Below are positions 34,151 to 45,669 of a DNA stretch of 64,000 nt, in pieces. The position numbers were made by a program, and so were the translations under genes. This DNA comes from Dermatemys mawii. Lineage: Eukaryota; Chordata; Testudines; Dermatemydidae. How positions within the stretch are numbered: the first letter of the stretch is position 1; each line of letters starts with the position of its first letter. The stretch covers positions 9,825,558 through 9,889,557 of the forward strand of contig ML677351.1 of NCBI GenBank assembly GCA_007922305.1, read 5' to 3'. The notes under the pieces were generated by a model that had not been told where the DNA came from, searched no databases, and saw only the letters and a list, made by a program, of their open reading frames with translations.

Positions 34151-37100
34151 TTCCAGTTCTGCAAAGTATTCGTTTAAGCTCTTTAGTGAATTGGTGTCTT
34201 AGATCTTACCTCCTGCCCCCTATCTCTATGGGCTATATACCATGCTACAGCTCATAGGGTGCCCCACCAGGCATCTTGTGAAGCTTATAGCTGCACTTGC
34301 TTAGGCATAGAAAAGAACTGATTTTACAAAATAGAAAGTACAGTGCACCAATGCAGTGGAGGACAGGTCTGGCCTTTGGATTAGTAATTAATTGTACTAA
34401 ACAAGCTCACAACAAAGTAAAGGATTCCTTTATACAAAATTACACAGGAAAGATTACTGGGACAATTAAATATCTATATTTGGCAAATTCCCTGTGTCAC
34501 CCACTAAAGAAACTACGTATATACTATACAGTTTTATTGCCCAAATATTTCCAGAAATGTAAATGACACAGCTTCTTCCTAAAAGCTCAAAAAGAATAAG
34601 GCTGGATATGAATCAGAACTTACTCATCCTTTATTTCACAGATCAGGATTAGCGTGTAATGTAAATAACACAATGTCTCCAGCAGTTTACAGTTGCCACA
34701 AATGACCACTTATCTACTCTGATTTTAAAATTCTGTATTTCAAATATAAAATATGATGACTTGTATCCATCTAATATTTATCTATTATTCTGAATATGAA
34801 AAAATCCAACACACCCTATGACTTCTTACATATACTTTAGAATTATATAGGTCAGAAATGAGGGGACTATTAAAAACATTCATTACTCTCCCTCATTTCA
34901 GGCTGCTAAAAACGATGGTGAAATTTTGAGCAGAAAGCAGCTTGGTTTATAGATTGAGATGCTCAGACCCTGCACAAGCCAACCAGGACCAAATTTTTTA
35001 AAAAACAGAACAGTTGTTTCTGAAGTGGTCACACAATGGCGGGTTGATTTTCTTGACATAGCCACCTTCTCAAAACAAAAGGCTAGTCATGAATAAATTT
35101 TAACAGTGACAGACAATATGTTCAGATATGTCTAGATGCTAGCCCCCAAAAGAAAAATTGGACAGAGGCAGCAACAGCAGCATTTTCACCCAATGGATGC
35201 CTCAGAAATTAGACAGGCCATGGAAAACAGTTTTCAAATAAAGTTTTAAAGATTTTTTAAAATCCGGGTGTACAATGTTTTGTTACCATTAATGAAGTCC
35301 AGGCAGGGGCTGTCAAGAGTTTAATAGAAGCTTAAAATCAAAGAAGTGGTGCTCACAGCACTTTTCAGTAAACTGATGTGCTACAGGCCTTCATGCACAA
35401 ATACAACCAAACAATCAGCGGGTGCCTGAATAATATTACCCTCTCTAGCCTACTAAGCCTGTGGAAAACCATGTAGGGGGACAGTCTTAAAATAAAGTTA
35501 CTGCATCTCCTTTTGAGAAAGGAGATCACATAAGTATATAAAAATCATAAGGAGCATTTGAAAAGCAAACCTTTACCAACTAAATAGTTATGTCCAGAGC
35601 CTTAATTGAAGAACACAGGTTAGTGAACATGATAAGAGATTACAAAGAAGAGGAAGTTGTATGCAATTTAATTATATATATATATAAACACACACACAGA
35701 CACACACGCACATGTGTAAAACAGGTGGAGACAAGGACAAAAACAGGGTTTTATGTCACCTTACCTAGTAATAGATTGGTCCATGCTTTTCCTCAAAATA
35801 CTAGTTCCAACTTTATGATACAGCTTGTCAAGCCTTTAAACCTGATTAGTAACTGGGATTTTTCTTTATCAGAGATTAATTATTGCCACTCATGGAACAT
35901 GATCTCTCGCAATTTATCATTTGTGATAACATGAGACAAAGATAGGTGGTACTACCACGTAGAAGAGCAGGCTACTATTCAAGCAGTCAGGACTTAGTGA
36001 CAAATATCAACAGCACTAATAATGGCAACGCCAAGAAACTGGAAGTCAGCATAATCTATGATTCTGTGATCAAAAGGGTTAGCTGAGCCAAGAATTCTAA
36101 TGCGAGAATTGGTAATAACATTGGGAACAATCCCATATGAGAAATGCAAGATAGCCCCAATCCCTGCTGACATGATTGGGGATTTTAAGTCTCTATATGT
36201 GTACATTGATACAGCGGAACACCAGTTTGTGGGGGATTACAACATGCTATTGTGTTCCAATTCACAGTAACAACAACAAATTTATCATTATCGAGTACAA
36301 TTCCCATTATGTGCCCAGGAGAAAGCATCACATCAGCACCATCACTTTTGAAATAAAGAGGGGCCTAAATTAATGTTTCATTTCATTCTGATTAGGTGAT
36401 CTTTTAACTTCCCCGGTGCCCCAGAAAAGCTGAAGAATAGTGATTATAAAATAATAAGGGAATGCTCTTTGCATTGGAACTATTATAAAGCCCAGATTGG
36501 TTACGTCCTACCTGGATATTAGGGATTTCCTGTTATGTATAGGGCAGGAATAGGTGGAATATTTCACGGTCTTTTTTCGACAAGCAATGCTGGCTTTTCA
36601 GAAGGGTTCTAAAATGATTAAGCCACACATGAAAATAGCTGCAAATATAACCTAAGATGTAGTGAGTCACATTCCTAGTGCCATTATGAACAAAGCAGGC
36701 AAGCACATGGAACAGAAAGGTTCCAGTCTAGTGAAGATTAAAGAGAAAAAGAGCAGCAGCATACTCGCCCAGTCACAGGTCCTCCTGTTCCTTTTGAAAT
36801 AAAAGTTGTTGGAAGCTATTGCAGACACAAGCATAAAAGCTGCCCTAAGCAGAGGATGCGGAACATTGCTTAGGGTAAAAGGGACATATTTTAAAACACA
36901 ACATGGCATTCATTCACTGTGGCTCCAAAATATATACCAAATCAGAGCTGGTTTTATTTCAAATAACTCCTTCTCAAATCCAGTACTGAGAATAGCATTT
37001 AGTAGTAGCATTATCACAGTGCTTAGAAGCCCTAGTCATGGACCAAGATCCCATTATGTTAAGTGCTCTATAAGTGCAGTGCCATTGCTCGCAATTGTAA

Positions 37101-37264
37101 CGGCAAATGCTCCTCTAGAATTATTTGTCTCAACACACAGGGATCATTACTTAGACATGGCAGCACCTTGCTATACTTGTGTTTCAAGATCATGAAAGAA
37201 GATGAGGCAGACATTGACAGAAATGCCAGAATTGCACTAACTCTTATCCTCCTTTTTAATTAGC
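34151..37264. other. No recognised feature; one dinucleotide tract
   Basis: A TA/CA microsatellite lies at about 35670-35712. A 70-codon minus-strand frame (35994-36206) and an 89-codon plus-strand frame (34297-34566) look protein-like in composition, but I recognise neither. Without homology they should be treated as chance. Confidence 0.4.
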
Positions 37265-37398
37265 TGGATGTCATCCTGAGTGACCAATTTAACAGCCAGA
37301 GCAAAAATTATTACCTGTATAGAACCTTTATAGAACTGATTCTGAACTCCAGCCGGAGGCTTCCAGTTCCACGTGCAGAGCCAGCTAGACAGGCTGAA

Positions 37399-37583
37399 CT
37401 ACAGAGTCTCAATCTATGGATGAGATGATGGTGTTTGGAGGAGAGATTTAGTTTTATTAGGGACCGGGGAAACTTTTGGGAAAGGAGGTGCCTGTACATG
37501 AAGGATGGATTCCACATAAACCAAAAAGGAATTAGATAGCTGGAAGCTAAATTTAAAAAGGGTGTAGAGGAATTTTTAAACTA
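37399..37583 (+). pseudogene. ORF1 esterase-like C-terminus of the L3/CR1-like LINE
   Basis: Translation from 37399 gives a stretch with two in-frame stops that reads LNLWMR, WCLEERFSFIRDRGNFW and YMKDGFHINQKG. The last carries the D-G-x-H catalytic pattern of the GDSL-like esterase found in ORF1 of CR1-type LINEs. It ends at the ORF1 stop TAA (37579-37581). The ORF1 start is not preserved here. Confidence 0.65.
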
Positions 37584-37798
37584 AGGGATGGGGGAAAGCT
37601 GATAGGTACAGAGGAGAGTATGATTCAGACAGAGTCATCTCTTATGGGATGATTTATTAAAGGGGATTCTCTATCTAGTAAAGACAGGATAGAAGCTGAT
37701 AAAGTACAAGTAGGAACTGAAGAGAAACAATCAAATGAAACTGAGTCCCATTCAGTTACATCACATGATGGCAGACAGCTAAAAAGTGACAATTTTTG

Positions 37799-38149
37799 AA
37801 GAGTTTATATAGAAATGCTAGAAGCCTAAATACTAAGATAGGCAAACTTAAGTGCCTCATATTAAATGAGGATATTGATATAATAGGTATCACAGAAACT
37901 TGATGGAATGAGGATAACAATGGAACACAATAAGACCAGTGTCTAAAATGTATTGGAAGGACAAAATAGGTCATACTGGTGAGGAGTGGCACTATATGAG
38001 AAAGAAAGCGTAGAGTCAAACAACGTAAAAATCTTAAATGAAATAAACTGTACCATAGAATCTCTACGATAGTTATTACATGCTTGAATAATAAGACTAT
38101 AGGAGCAGGAATATACTACCAAATATCTGACCAGAATGGTGATAGTGAC
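37799..38149 (+). pseudogene. LINE endonuclease, N-terminal half
   Basis: The frame reads RNARSLNTKIGKL and DIDIIGITET, the first two conserved blocks of the apurinic endonuclease of CR1-like LINEs (the glutamate of ITET is a metal ligand). Further on come IGAGIYYQ and then the insertion point at 38149. Stops and small indels interrupt it. Confidence 0.7.
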
Positions 38150-40062
38150 TGCTTACAAGAAGTGGAAGATTGGACAAATGACCAGGGAGGAGTATAACAA
38201 TATTGCTCAAGCATGCAGGAGTGAAATCAGGAAAGCTAAATAACACTTGGAGTTGCAGCTAGCAAGAGATGTTAAAAGTAACAAGAAGGGTATGTTAGCA
38301 ACAAGAAAAAGGACAAGGAAAGTGTGGGCCCCTTACTGAATGAGGGAGGCAACCTAGTGACAGATAATGTGGAAAAAGCTAATGTATGCAATGCATTTTT
38401 TGCCTCTGCCTTCATGAAAACATCAGCTCCCAGACTACTGTACTATACAGACAGTATTGGGAGGAGGTGACCAGCCTCTGTGGAGAAAGAAGTGGTTCAT
38501 GACTATCGAGAAAAATAGACAAGCACAAATCCATGGGGCTGGATGCCCTGTATCAGAGGGTGCTAAAGAAGTTGGCAGATGTGATTGCAGAGCCATTGTC
38601 CATTATCTCTGAAAACTCATGGTGATCAGGGAGGTCCCGGATGACTGGAAAAAGGCTAATGTAGTGCCCATCTTTAAAAAAGGGAAGGAGGAGAATCTGG
38701 GGAACTACAGACCAGTCAGCCTCACATCAGTCCCCAGAAAAATCATGAAGCCGGTTCTCAAGGAATCAACACTGAAGCACGTAAAGGGGAGGAAAGTGAT
38801 CAGGAACAGTCAGTATGGATTCACCAAGGGCAAGTCATGCCTGTTTAACCTAATTGCCTTCTATGATGAGATAATTGGTTCTGTGGATGAGGGAAAAGCA
38901 GTGGATGTGTTATTCCTTGAATTTAGCAAAGCTTTTGATACTGTCTCCCACAGTATTCTTGTCAGCAAGTTAAAGAAGTATGGGCTGGATGAATGGATGG
39001 TAAGGTGGATAGAAAGCTGTCTAGATCATTGGGCTCAACAGGTACTCAATGGCTCCATGCCTCGCTGGAGCTTGTATTGAGTGGAGTGTCCCAAGGGTTG
39101 GTCCTGGGGCTGGTTTTGTTCAACCTTTGATCTTCATTCATGATCTGGAGGATGGCGTGGACTGCACCCTCAGCAAGTTTTCAGATGACAGCAAACTGGG
39201 AGAAGCGGTAGATATGCTGGAGGGTAGGGACAGGATACAGAGGGACCTAGACAAATTAGAGGATTGGGCCAAAAGAAATCTGATGATGTTCAACAAGGAC
39301 AAGTGCAGAGTCCTTCACTTTGGACGGAAGAATCCCATGCACTGCTACAGACTAAGGACTGAATGGCTAGGCAGCAGTTCTGCAGAAAAGGACCTAGGGG
39401 TTACAGTGGATGAGAAGCTGGATATGAGTCAACAGTATGCTTTTGTTGCCAAGAAGGCTAACGGCATTTTGGGCTGTATAAGTAGGGGCATTGCCAGCAG
39501 ATCAAGGGACATGATCATTCCCCTCTATTAGGCATTGGTGAGGCCTCATCTGGAGTATTGTGTCTAGTTTTGGGCCCCACAGTAGAAGAAGAATGTGGAA
39601 AAATTGGAAAGAGTCCAGTGGAGGGCAACAAAAATCATTAGGGGGCTGGAGCACATGACTTATGAGGAGAGACTGAGGGAACTGCCATTCTTTAGTCTGC
39701 AGAAGAAAAGAATCGTGGGGATCTGATAGCTGCTTTCAACACCTGAAAGAGGTTTCCAGAGAGGATGGATCTAGACTATTCTCAGTGGTACCAGATGACA
39801 GAAAAAGGAATAATGGTCTCAATTGCAGTGGGTGAGGTTTTGGTTAGATATTAGGAAAAATGTTTTCACTAGGAGAGTAGTGAAGCACTGGAACAATGTA
39901 GGGAGGTGGTGGAATCTCCTTCCTTAGAGATTTTTAAGGCCTGGCTTGACAAAGCCCTGGCTGGGATGACTTAGTTGGGGGTTGGTCCTGCTTTGAGAAG
40001 GGAGTTGGACTAGATGATCTCCTGAGGTCCCTTCCAACCCTGATATTCTATGATTCTATGAC
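38150..40062 (+). mobile_element. Nested CR1 LINE, 5' truncated
   Basis: The element begins within the endonuclease-RT linker ([19 protein letters not shown] near 38190), holds RT (38540-39530), the C-terminal domain, and a CR1 3' end GGAGTTGGACTAGATGATC...CCCTTCCAACCCTGATATTCTATGATTCTATG. The two octamer-like ATTCTATG units are the CR1 3' signature. It sits in the endonuclease gene of another LINE. No target-site duplication is evident, which is common for CR1. Confidence 0.85.
38619..39531 (+). pseudogene. CR1 reverse transcriptase, frameshifted
   Basis: Two overlapping frames (38619-39080 and 39049-39531) carry the RT blocks in order: VPDDWKKANVVPIFKKG, NYRPVSLTS, NSQYGFTKGKSC, LEFSKAFDTVSH (motif A), then after a frameshift near 39050-39080 FIHDLEDGV and KFSDDSKLG. 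The last is motif C, normally FADD, here FSDD. It ends in KDLGVTVDEKLDMSQQ and CISRGIASRS. The methionine at 38619 is not the true start. Upstream frame remains to about 38540 are broken. Confidence 0.85.
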
Positions 40063-40420
40063 TATGAAATGCTCAAGGAGATTAGAGAGGCTATAAAAAT
40101 AAAAATCCCAATGGTAAATGGGGAATTTCAACTATCTTCTTATTGAATAGGTACATGTCACCTCAGGATGGGATGCAGAGCTAATGTTTTTGACACCTTA
40201 AATGACTACTTCTTGGAGCAGCTAGTCCTGGAACTTTCAACAGGAGAGGCAATTCTTGATTTAGTCCTAAATGGAGCACAGAATCTGGCCCAAGAAGTGA
40301 ATGTAGCTGAACCTCTTGTTAATAGTAACCATAATATAATAAAATGTAACTTCTTTTTGGGAGGTCAGGGGAAAGAAAGTGGCAACCAAAGCAGACCACC
40401 ACAATAGCATTTAATTACAG
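40063..40420 (+). pseudogene. LINE endonuclease, C-terminal half
   Basis: The frame continues the endonuclease interrupted at 38149: YEMLKEIREAIK, then FDTLNDYFLEQLVLE, GEAILDLVLNG and NSNHNIIKCNF. The last corresponds to the conserved SDH block, with the aspartate changed to asparagine. A stop lies near 40145. Confidence 0.75.
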
Positions 40421-40579
40421 AAAGGGAAACCATACAAAAATGAGGAACTTAGTTAAACAGAATTTTAAAAGGTGCAGTACCAAAAGTGAAATCCCTGCAA
40501 GTTGTGTGGGAACTTTTTAAATCTAATAAAGGCTCAATTGAAATGTATACCCTGAATTAGAAAGCATAGTAAGAGGACC

Positions 40580-41880
40580 AACAAAGTGCCACCGGGGCCA
40601 AACAACAAAGTAAAAGACGCAGTTATGGGCAAAAAAACATCCTTTAAAAATTGGAAGTTAAATCCTATTGAGGAAAATAGAAAGGAGCAGAAACTCTGGC
40701 AAGTGAAGTGTAAAAATATAATTATGAAGGCCAAATTTGAATTTGAAGAACAGCTAGCCAAAGAGTCAAAAAGGAACAGCAAAAAACGTTTAGGTACATC
40801 AGAAGGAGTAAGCCTGATAAACAACCACTGGGACCACTGGACAATAGAGATGCTAAAGGAGCTCTTCAGGAAGATAAGGCCACTGTGGAGAAACTACATG
40901 AATTTTTTGTAGTGGCCTTCGTGGCTGATGATGTGAAGGAGATTCCCAAACCTGAACCTGCTTTTTAGGTGATAAATCTGAGGGATTGTCCTAGGTGTCA
41001 TTAGAGGCAGCTTTGGAACAAATTGATAAATTAAACAGTAATAAGTCACTAGGACCAGATGGTATTCACCCAAGAGTTCTAAAAAAACTGAAATGTGAAA
41101 TTGCAGAACTATTAACTGTGGTATATAACCTACCATTTAAATTAGCTTCTGTACCAGATGACTGGAGGATGTAATGCCAATTTTTAAAAAATGCTCCAGA
41201 GATGATCACGCAAGGTGTTTTTTTAGCAAAGTAAACTGTCGTGGGATAAGAGGAAAGGCCCTCCCATGAATCAGGTTAAAAGATAGGAAACCAAAGGTAG
41301 GAATAAAAAGTCAGTTTTCAGAATGAAGAGAGATAAATAGTGGTGTCTCCCAGGGGTCTATACTGGAACAAGTACTGTTCAACATATTCATCAATGATCT
41401 GGAAAAAGGGATAAACAGTGAGGTGGCAAAATTTGCAGATGATACAAAACTACTCAAGATAGTCAAGTCAAAAGCAGACTACAAAGAGAACTCACAAAAT
41501 TGGGTAACTAGGCAACCAAATGGCAGATGAAATTCAATGTTGATAAATGCAAAATAACGCATATTGGAAAATGTAATTCCAATTATACACATAAAATGAT
41601 GGAGTCGAAATTAGCTGTTACAACTCAAGAGAGAGATTATGGAGTAATTGGGGATAGCACTCTGAAAACATCCACTCAATGTGAAGCGGCAATCAAAAAA
41701 GATAACAGAATATTGGGAATCATTAAGAAAGGGATAGATAAGACAGAAAATATTATATTGCCTCCATATAAACCCATGGTGTGCCCTCATCTTACATACA
41801 CATGCAGAAGTGGTCACTCCATCTCAAAAAGATATTTTGTAATTGGAAAAGGGTAACAAAAATGAATAGGGGATGGAACA
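40580..41880 (+). pseudogene. RT region of the L3/CR1-like LINE
   Basis: Discontinuous frames carry NKSLGPDGIHPRVLK (about 41038-41080), YNLPFKLASVPDDW, SGVSQGSILEQVLFNIFINDLEKG (motif B, 41341-41405) and AKFADDTKLL (motif C, 41426-41455). A further open frame 41527-41856 covers MKFNVDKCKITHIGK and TTQERDYGVIGD. Several stops and deletions occur (motif A is missing around 41190-41230). Confidence 0.75.
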
Positions 41881-42045
41881 ACTTCCTTATGAGGAGAGAT
41901 TAAAAAGGCTGGGACTTCTCTACATGGAGATGGGATGACTAAGAAACGATATGATAATGGTCTATAAAATCATGAATGGTGTGGGGAAAGTAAACAAGGA
42001 AGTGTTATTTACTCCTACTCAGAACACAGAATTAGGGGTCTCCAA

Positions 42046-42339
42046 ATGAAATTAATAGGCAGCAGGTTTAAAACAAACAAAAGGAAGTATTTTTTCAAAA
42101 ATACCACAGTCAACTTATGGAACTCTTTGCCAGAGAATGTTATGAAGGCCAAGACTATAACAGAGTTAAAAAAAGAACAAGAGAATTCATGGAGGATAGG
42201 TCCATCAATGGCTATTAGCCAGCATGGGCAGGGATACAAAACCATGCTCTGGAGCGTTCCTAGCCTGTTTGCCAGAAGTTGGGAATGGGCAACGGGAGAT
42301 ACATCACTTTATGATTACCTGTTCCGTTGCTCCCTCTGA
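42046..42339 (+). pseudogene. C-terminal end of the LINE ORF2 and start of its 3' UTR
   Basis: The frame begins MKLIGSRFKTNKRKYFF and NLWNSLPENVMKAKTI, typical of the last domain of CR1-like ORF2 proteins. It then runs into 3' UTR-type sequence (GCCAGCATGGGCAGGG). Confidence 0.7.
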
Positions 42340-42450
42340 TGTACCTGGCATTGGCCACAGTCAGAAAACAGGATACTTGGCTAGACAGACCATTGGGCTA
42401 ACCCAGTATGGTCGTTCTTACGTTCTTGTTCTATCACTATGATATAATTC

Positions 42451-43834
42451 TGCATAAAATCAACACCTGTTTTTCAAGGTTTTAAAATCTGCCTTGAGGG
42501 GTCTTTGATCATAGACAACTTCTTTCTCTTTTTTTAACTGGTTTTTGTTTCTGTCACCCACGTTTTTTCACCATCACAGTCCTGGACAGCTGTCCCGAGA
42601 TTTGTTTTGGGTCACCTGCCTTGGGGATCAAGTACTGGATGAGATCTTTCAAACACTCAAAATTGATAAAACAAAATGATATAAAATATATATAATTACA
42701 TGATTTGACATGACAAGTCGTATTGTGCTCTATTACTACTGACATGTCATGAAATGTATGCTTAAAATATAGCAATTAAAACTAAAATATGAATACAAAA
42801 ATTCCAGTTTGTATTTATTTTTGAGTGAAGTTATGTAAAAAAAATAATTCTACAATTGTAAGTAGCACTTTCATGATAAAGAGATTGCACTACAGTATTT
42901 GGATGAGGTGAATTGAAAAATACTTTTTCTTTTTGTTTATCTCTTTTACAGTGCAAATATTTGTAATAAAAATAATATAAAGTGACCACTGTACACTTTG
43001 AATTCTGTGTTATTGAAATCAGTATATTTGAAAATGTAGAAAACATCCACAAATTTTTAAATTGTATTCTATTATTGTTTAACAGTGCAATTGAAACTCT
43101 GGTTAATCATGATTAATTTTTCCAATTGGTTGACGGATCTAGTATAGAGTTATTGCTACTTTTATAGATCCTAGGATCATCTGGTGATAGAACATTTTCT
43201 ATCATTGTTTCTCTTCAGCAGAATCAGTTACCTCCTAATAGATTCTCTTTCCACGTTTAAGATTGAATTTAAAAACTTATCTGCTTCCTGAATTCTAATT
43301 GGGTATGTTTTGAACTATAGATTCTTTGGGTGAATTTGTTTTCAAAGTATTCATCTTTGTTTATTCATCTTCTTCTATTTCAAAGCAGATTCATTAATGT
43401 TCTGCATGCAGTATACAATTTGGTTTTGATATCAGATTTCTTAAAAATGGTTTGGATATGCTATCACAGGCAGGAACAAAAGACAAAGCTGAGAAAAAAT
43501 GAAGCTCATTAGTGTTTATGTATTTTTAAAATCACATTTGTGTCTTGGATGCTTGATTTAATATTCCAATAGCACTACAAACTTACTAGAAATATTATTA
43601 TTGTAGCCTAGCAACTGAATAGGAAAAAAAAGGCAATATATGATAAAATTGCCTTTCTTGTTTGTTAAACTTTGAACAACAGCAGAGTTATAGATCACGG
43701 ATATCTAAATTGGTGCAACAATTCCTCTTTCAGGGTCCCAAAATGCTTTACAAAAAGTGGGTGAAATCCTAAATGTCATGTTAACTCATTCCTTATTTAG
43801 ACAAATTCCTATTCAAATCAATGGGTAAGTCTAT
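42451..43834. other. No recognised feature
   Basis: AT-rich. A scrap resembling a reverse MIR occurs at 43725-43770 (CAGGGTCCCAAAATGCTTTACAAA). Nothing else is supported. Confidence 0.4.
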
Positions 43835-43835
43835 G

Positions 43836-44962
43836 GGCTGGCCTACACTGGAAACTTACATGGGCATAGCTCAGGGGTCAGCAATCTTTCAGAAGTGATG
43901 TGCTGAGTCTTCATTTATTCACTTTAATTTAAGGTTTTTCATGCCAGTAATACATTTTAACATTTTTAGAAGGTCTCTATAAGTCTACATATTATATAAC
44001 TAAACTATTGTCATATGTAAAGTAAACAAGGTTTTCAAAATGTTTAAGAAACTTCATTTACAATTAAATTAAAATGCTGATCTGACACCGCCAGCCTGCT
44101 CAGCCCTGCTGGTCTGGGGTTCCATTCACCTAGGCCAGCAGCGGGCTGGGCGGGGCCTGCAGCTGGGTCCCTGGCTGGCAAGGGGCCGGCAGCCGGGACT
44201 CCAGACCAGCAGCAGGCTGAGCAGTTCAGCCCATTGCCTGTCTGGCATTCCATCTGCCGGCTCATGCCAGCTGGGGTCCCAGCTGCTAGCCCTGCTCAGC
44301 CTGCTGCCAGTCTGGGGTTCTGGCGCTGCCCACATAGAGTGGGTACCTACCATCCCCCTGATTCTAGCCCATTCTCTTTGTTTCTTTCTGCCCTGAGGGT
44401 GGGGATGCACTGAGCACAGGGCTGGGGGTGAAGGAACAGGCTGGGAGCTGCAAGAGTGCTAGGGCTCCGCTTCTCTCCCTTCCCCTTCCCTCACCCGAGT
44501 GATCAGCTATTTGGTGGCAGGGAGGCAGAGGACTGGAGCAGGCTGGGGAAGAGTCAGGGAAGGGCAGAGGTTGGCTGCCAGCGGAGCCTGCCTGCAGCAG
44601 GAGCCAACAGGACCAATTTTCTGCCTCCTGCCCCAGCCTCCGCCTGAAAGAGCGGAAGGTGGGGTGCCATGGTAAATCCGGTACTGCAGGGCAGGAAGCA
44701 GCGTGCTATTAAATAGGCTGGCATGCCGTCTTTGGTACGTGTACTGCAGGTTGCTGACCCCTGGCACAGCTACATCTCTCAGAGCTGTGAAAAATCCATC
44801 CCACTGAAAAATGCAGCTATGCTGACCTCGCCCCTGATGTAGACAGCACTCTTGAGGAGGTGGACTAACTACAGTGATGGGAGAACCCTTCCTGTCACTC
44901 TAGTGAGGGTCTATATTGAAGCCTTGTGCCACTGTAGCATTTTAAGTGTAGACATAGCCTGA
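43836..44962. mobile_element. MITE interrupted by a hAT element
   Basis: The left part 43836-43871 starts GGGCTGGCCTACACTGG. The right part 44764-44962 ends TTTTAAGTGTAGACATAGCC. Inner blocks GTGAAAAATCCATCCC and AACTACAGTGATGGGAGAACCC match the family seen at 1784 and 23456. The interruption at 43872-44763 is a separate insertion. Confidence 0.7.
43872..44763. mobile_element. Non-autonomous hAT element nested in a MITE
   Basis: The terminal inverted repeats are CAGGGGTCAGCAA and TTGCTGACCCCTG, 13 bp and perfect. The flanking 8-mers are GCATAGCT (43864-43871) and GCACAGCT (44764-44771), 7 of 8 matching. The first 200 bp are AT-rich, and the remainder to about 44700 is GC-rich with recurring CAGCAG/GGCTGGG words. 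It carries no transposase. The GC-rich frames on both strands are not genes. Confidence 0.85.
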
Positions 44963-45008
44963 GTAAACAGAGAATACAAACTGGATTTGACCTTTAAATT
45001 TTGGGTCC

Positions 45009-45669
45009 TGTGACAAAGCTCCAAGTTTGTACTTGTGGGTCCTGCACTTCCTGGCAGATTTAGGGACTTCAGAAACTCATCTAGGCACCAGAGTGACCTC
45101 CCTTTCTCAGTATAATTGGCAAGAGTCACCACTTAGTGAGTTACCTTCATCACAGGCCAGTACGGAAGGTGGAAAAAGGGAGGAGCCCGGGCTCGCCCTC
45201 TACTTCGGGCTCCAGCCCAGGGACCCTAATAGTATCAGCTAAGATGGCTGAACTTTTATCCACAAAACACAATACAATTCCCTGGGCTACCTCCCCACAG
45301 CAGTCCCTGCTTCTTCAAACTCCACTTCACCCTTACCTCGGGGCCTCCTTCCTTCTGTATGAAATGTTGTCCATCACTCAGTCTCACCAACAGCACAACT
45401 TCCTTCCACACCTCCTGACACCCACAGCCCACCTGATTAACTGAGAGGTTTTTATCTGGTTTCAGCCAGTGCCTGATTGGCTTCAGGTGTCCCAATCAGG
45501 CTAGCTGTTTCTACTCCTTTCTAGAAAGTTCTTAATTGGCCCCAGGTGTCTTGATTGGCCTGGAGTAGCCTTTGTTTGGCTATCCAGGGAACAGGGACCT
45601 GCACATCCTGAGGCTGATATACCTGCCTTTCAGCACTCTCCTATACCCTTCTGGTCTAACTCCGTCACA
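45009..45669 (-). mobile_element. 3' LTR of Gmr1-like Ty3/gypsy element
   Basis: The LTR is 661 bp. Read on the minus strand it starts TGTGAC and ends GTCACA. It aligns to 50212-50872 without gaps and with about 19 differences (hand count). On the minus strand, GATAAAAACC at about 45445-45457 may serve as a TATA box. The final 90 bp of the pol frame run into it. Confidence 0.9.

Larger units (their letters stand above)
37270..42450 (+). mobile_element. L3/CR1-like LINE, split by a nested CR1
   Basis: This is one old non-LTR retrotransposon in two parts, 37270-38149 and 40063-42450. In order it has an ORF1 esterase-like remnant, the endonuclease (interrupted), the reverse transcriptase with FADD, a C-terminal domain, and a 3' end GGATACTTGGCTAGACAGACC ATTGGGCTAACCCAGTATGG ending in TTCTTACG TTCTTG repeats. 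The translated frame resumes across the insertion without loss (GDSD at 38149, then YEMLKE from 40063), proving one parent element. Multiple stops and frameshifts show it is long dead. Confidence 0.8.

Noticed and set aside
35994..36206. 70-codon minus-strand frame with hydrophobic protein-like sequence
   Set aside because: I cannot match it to any family, it has no splice-consistent continuation that I can see, and its length is within chance.
44044..44767. GC-rich open frames on both strands
   Set aside because: They sit inside the nested hAT element and have low-complexity, proline-rich translations.
45136..45495. Open frames repeated almost identically at 50339-50707
   Set aside because: They are the two LTR copies of the Gmr1-like element, and the match reflects LTR duplication and not a coding repeat.
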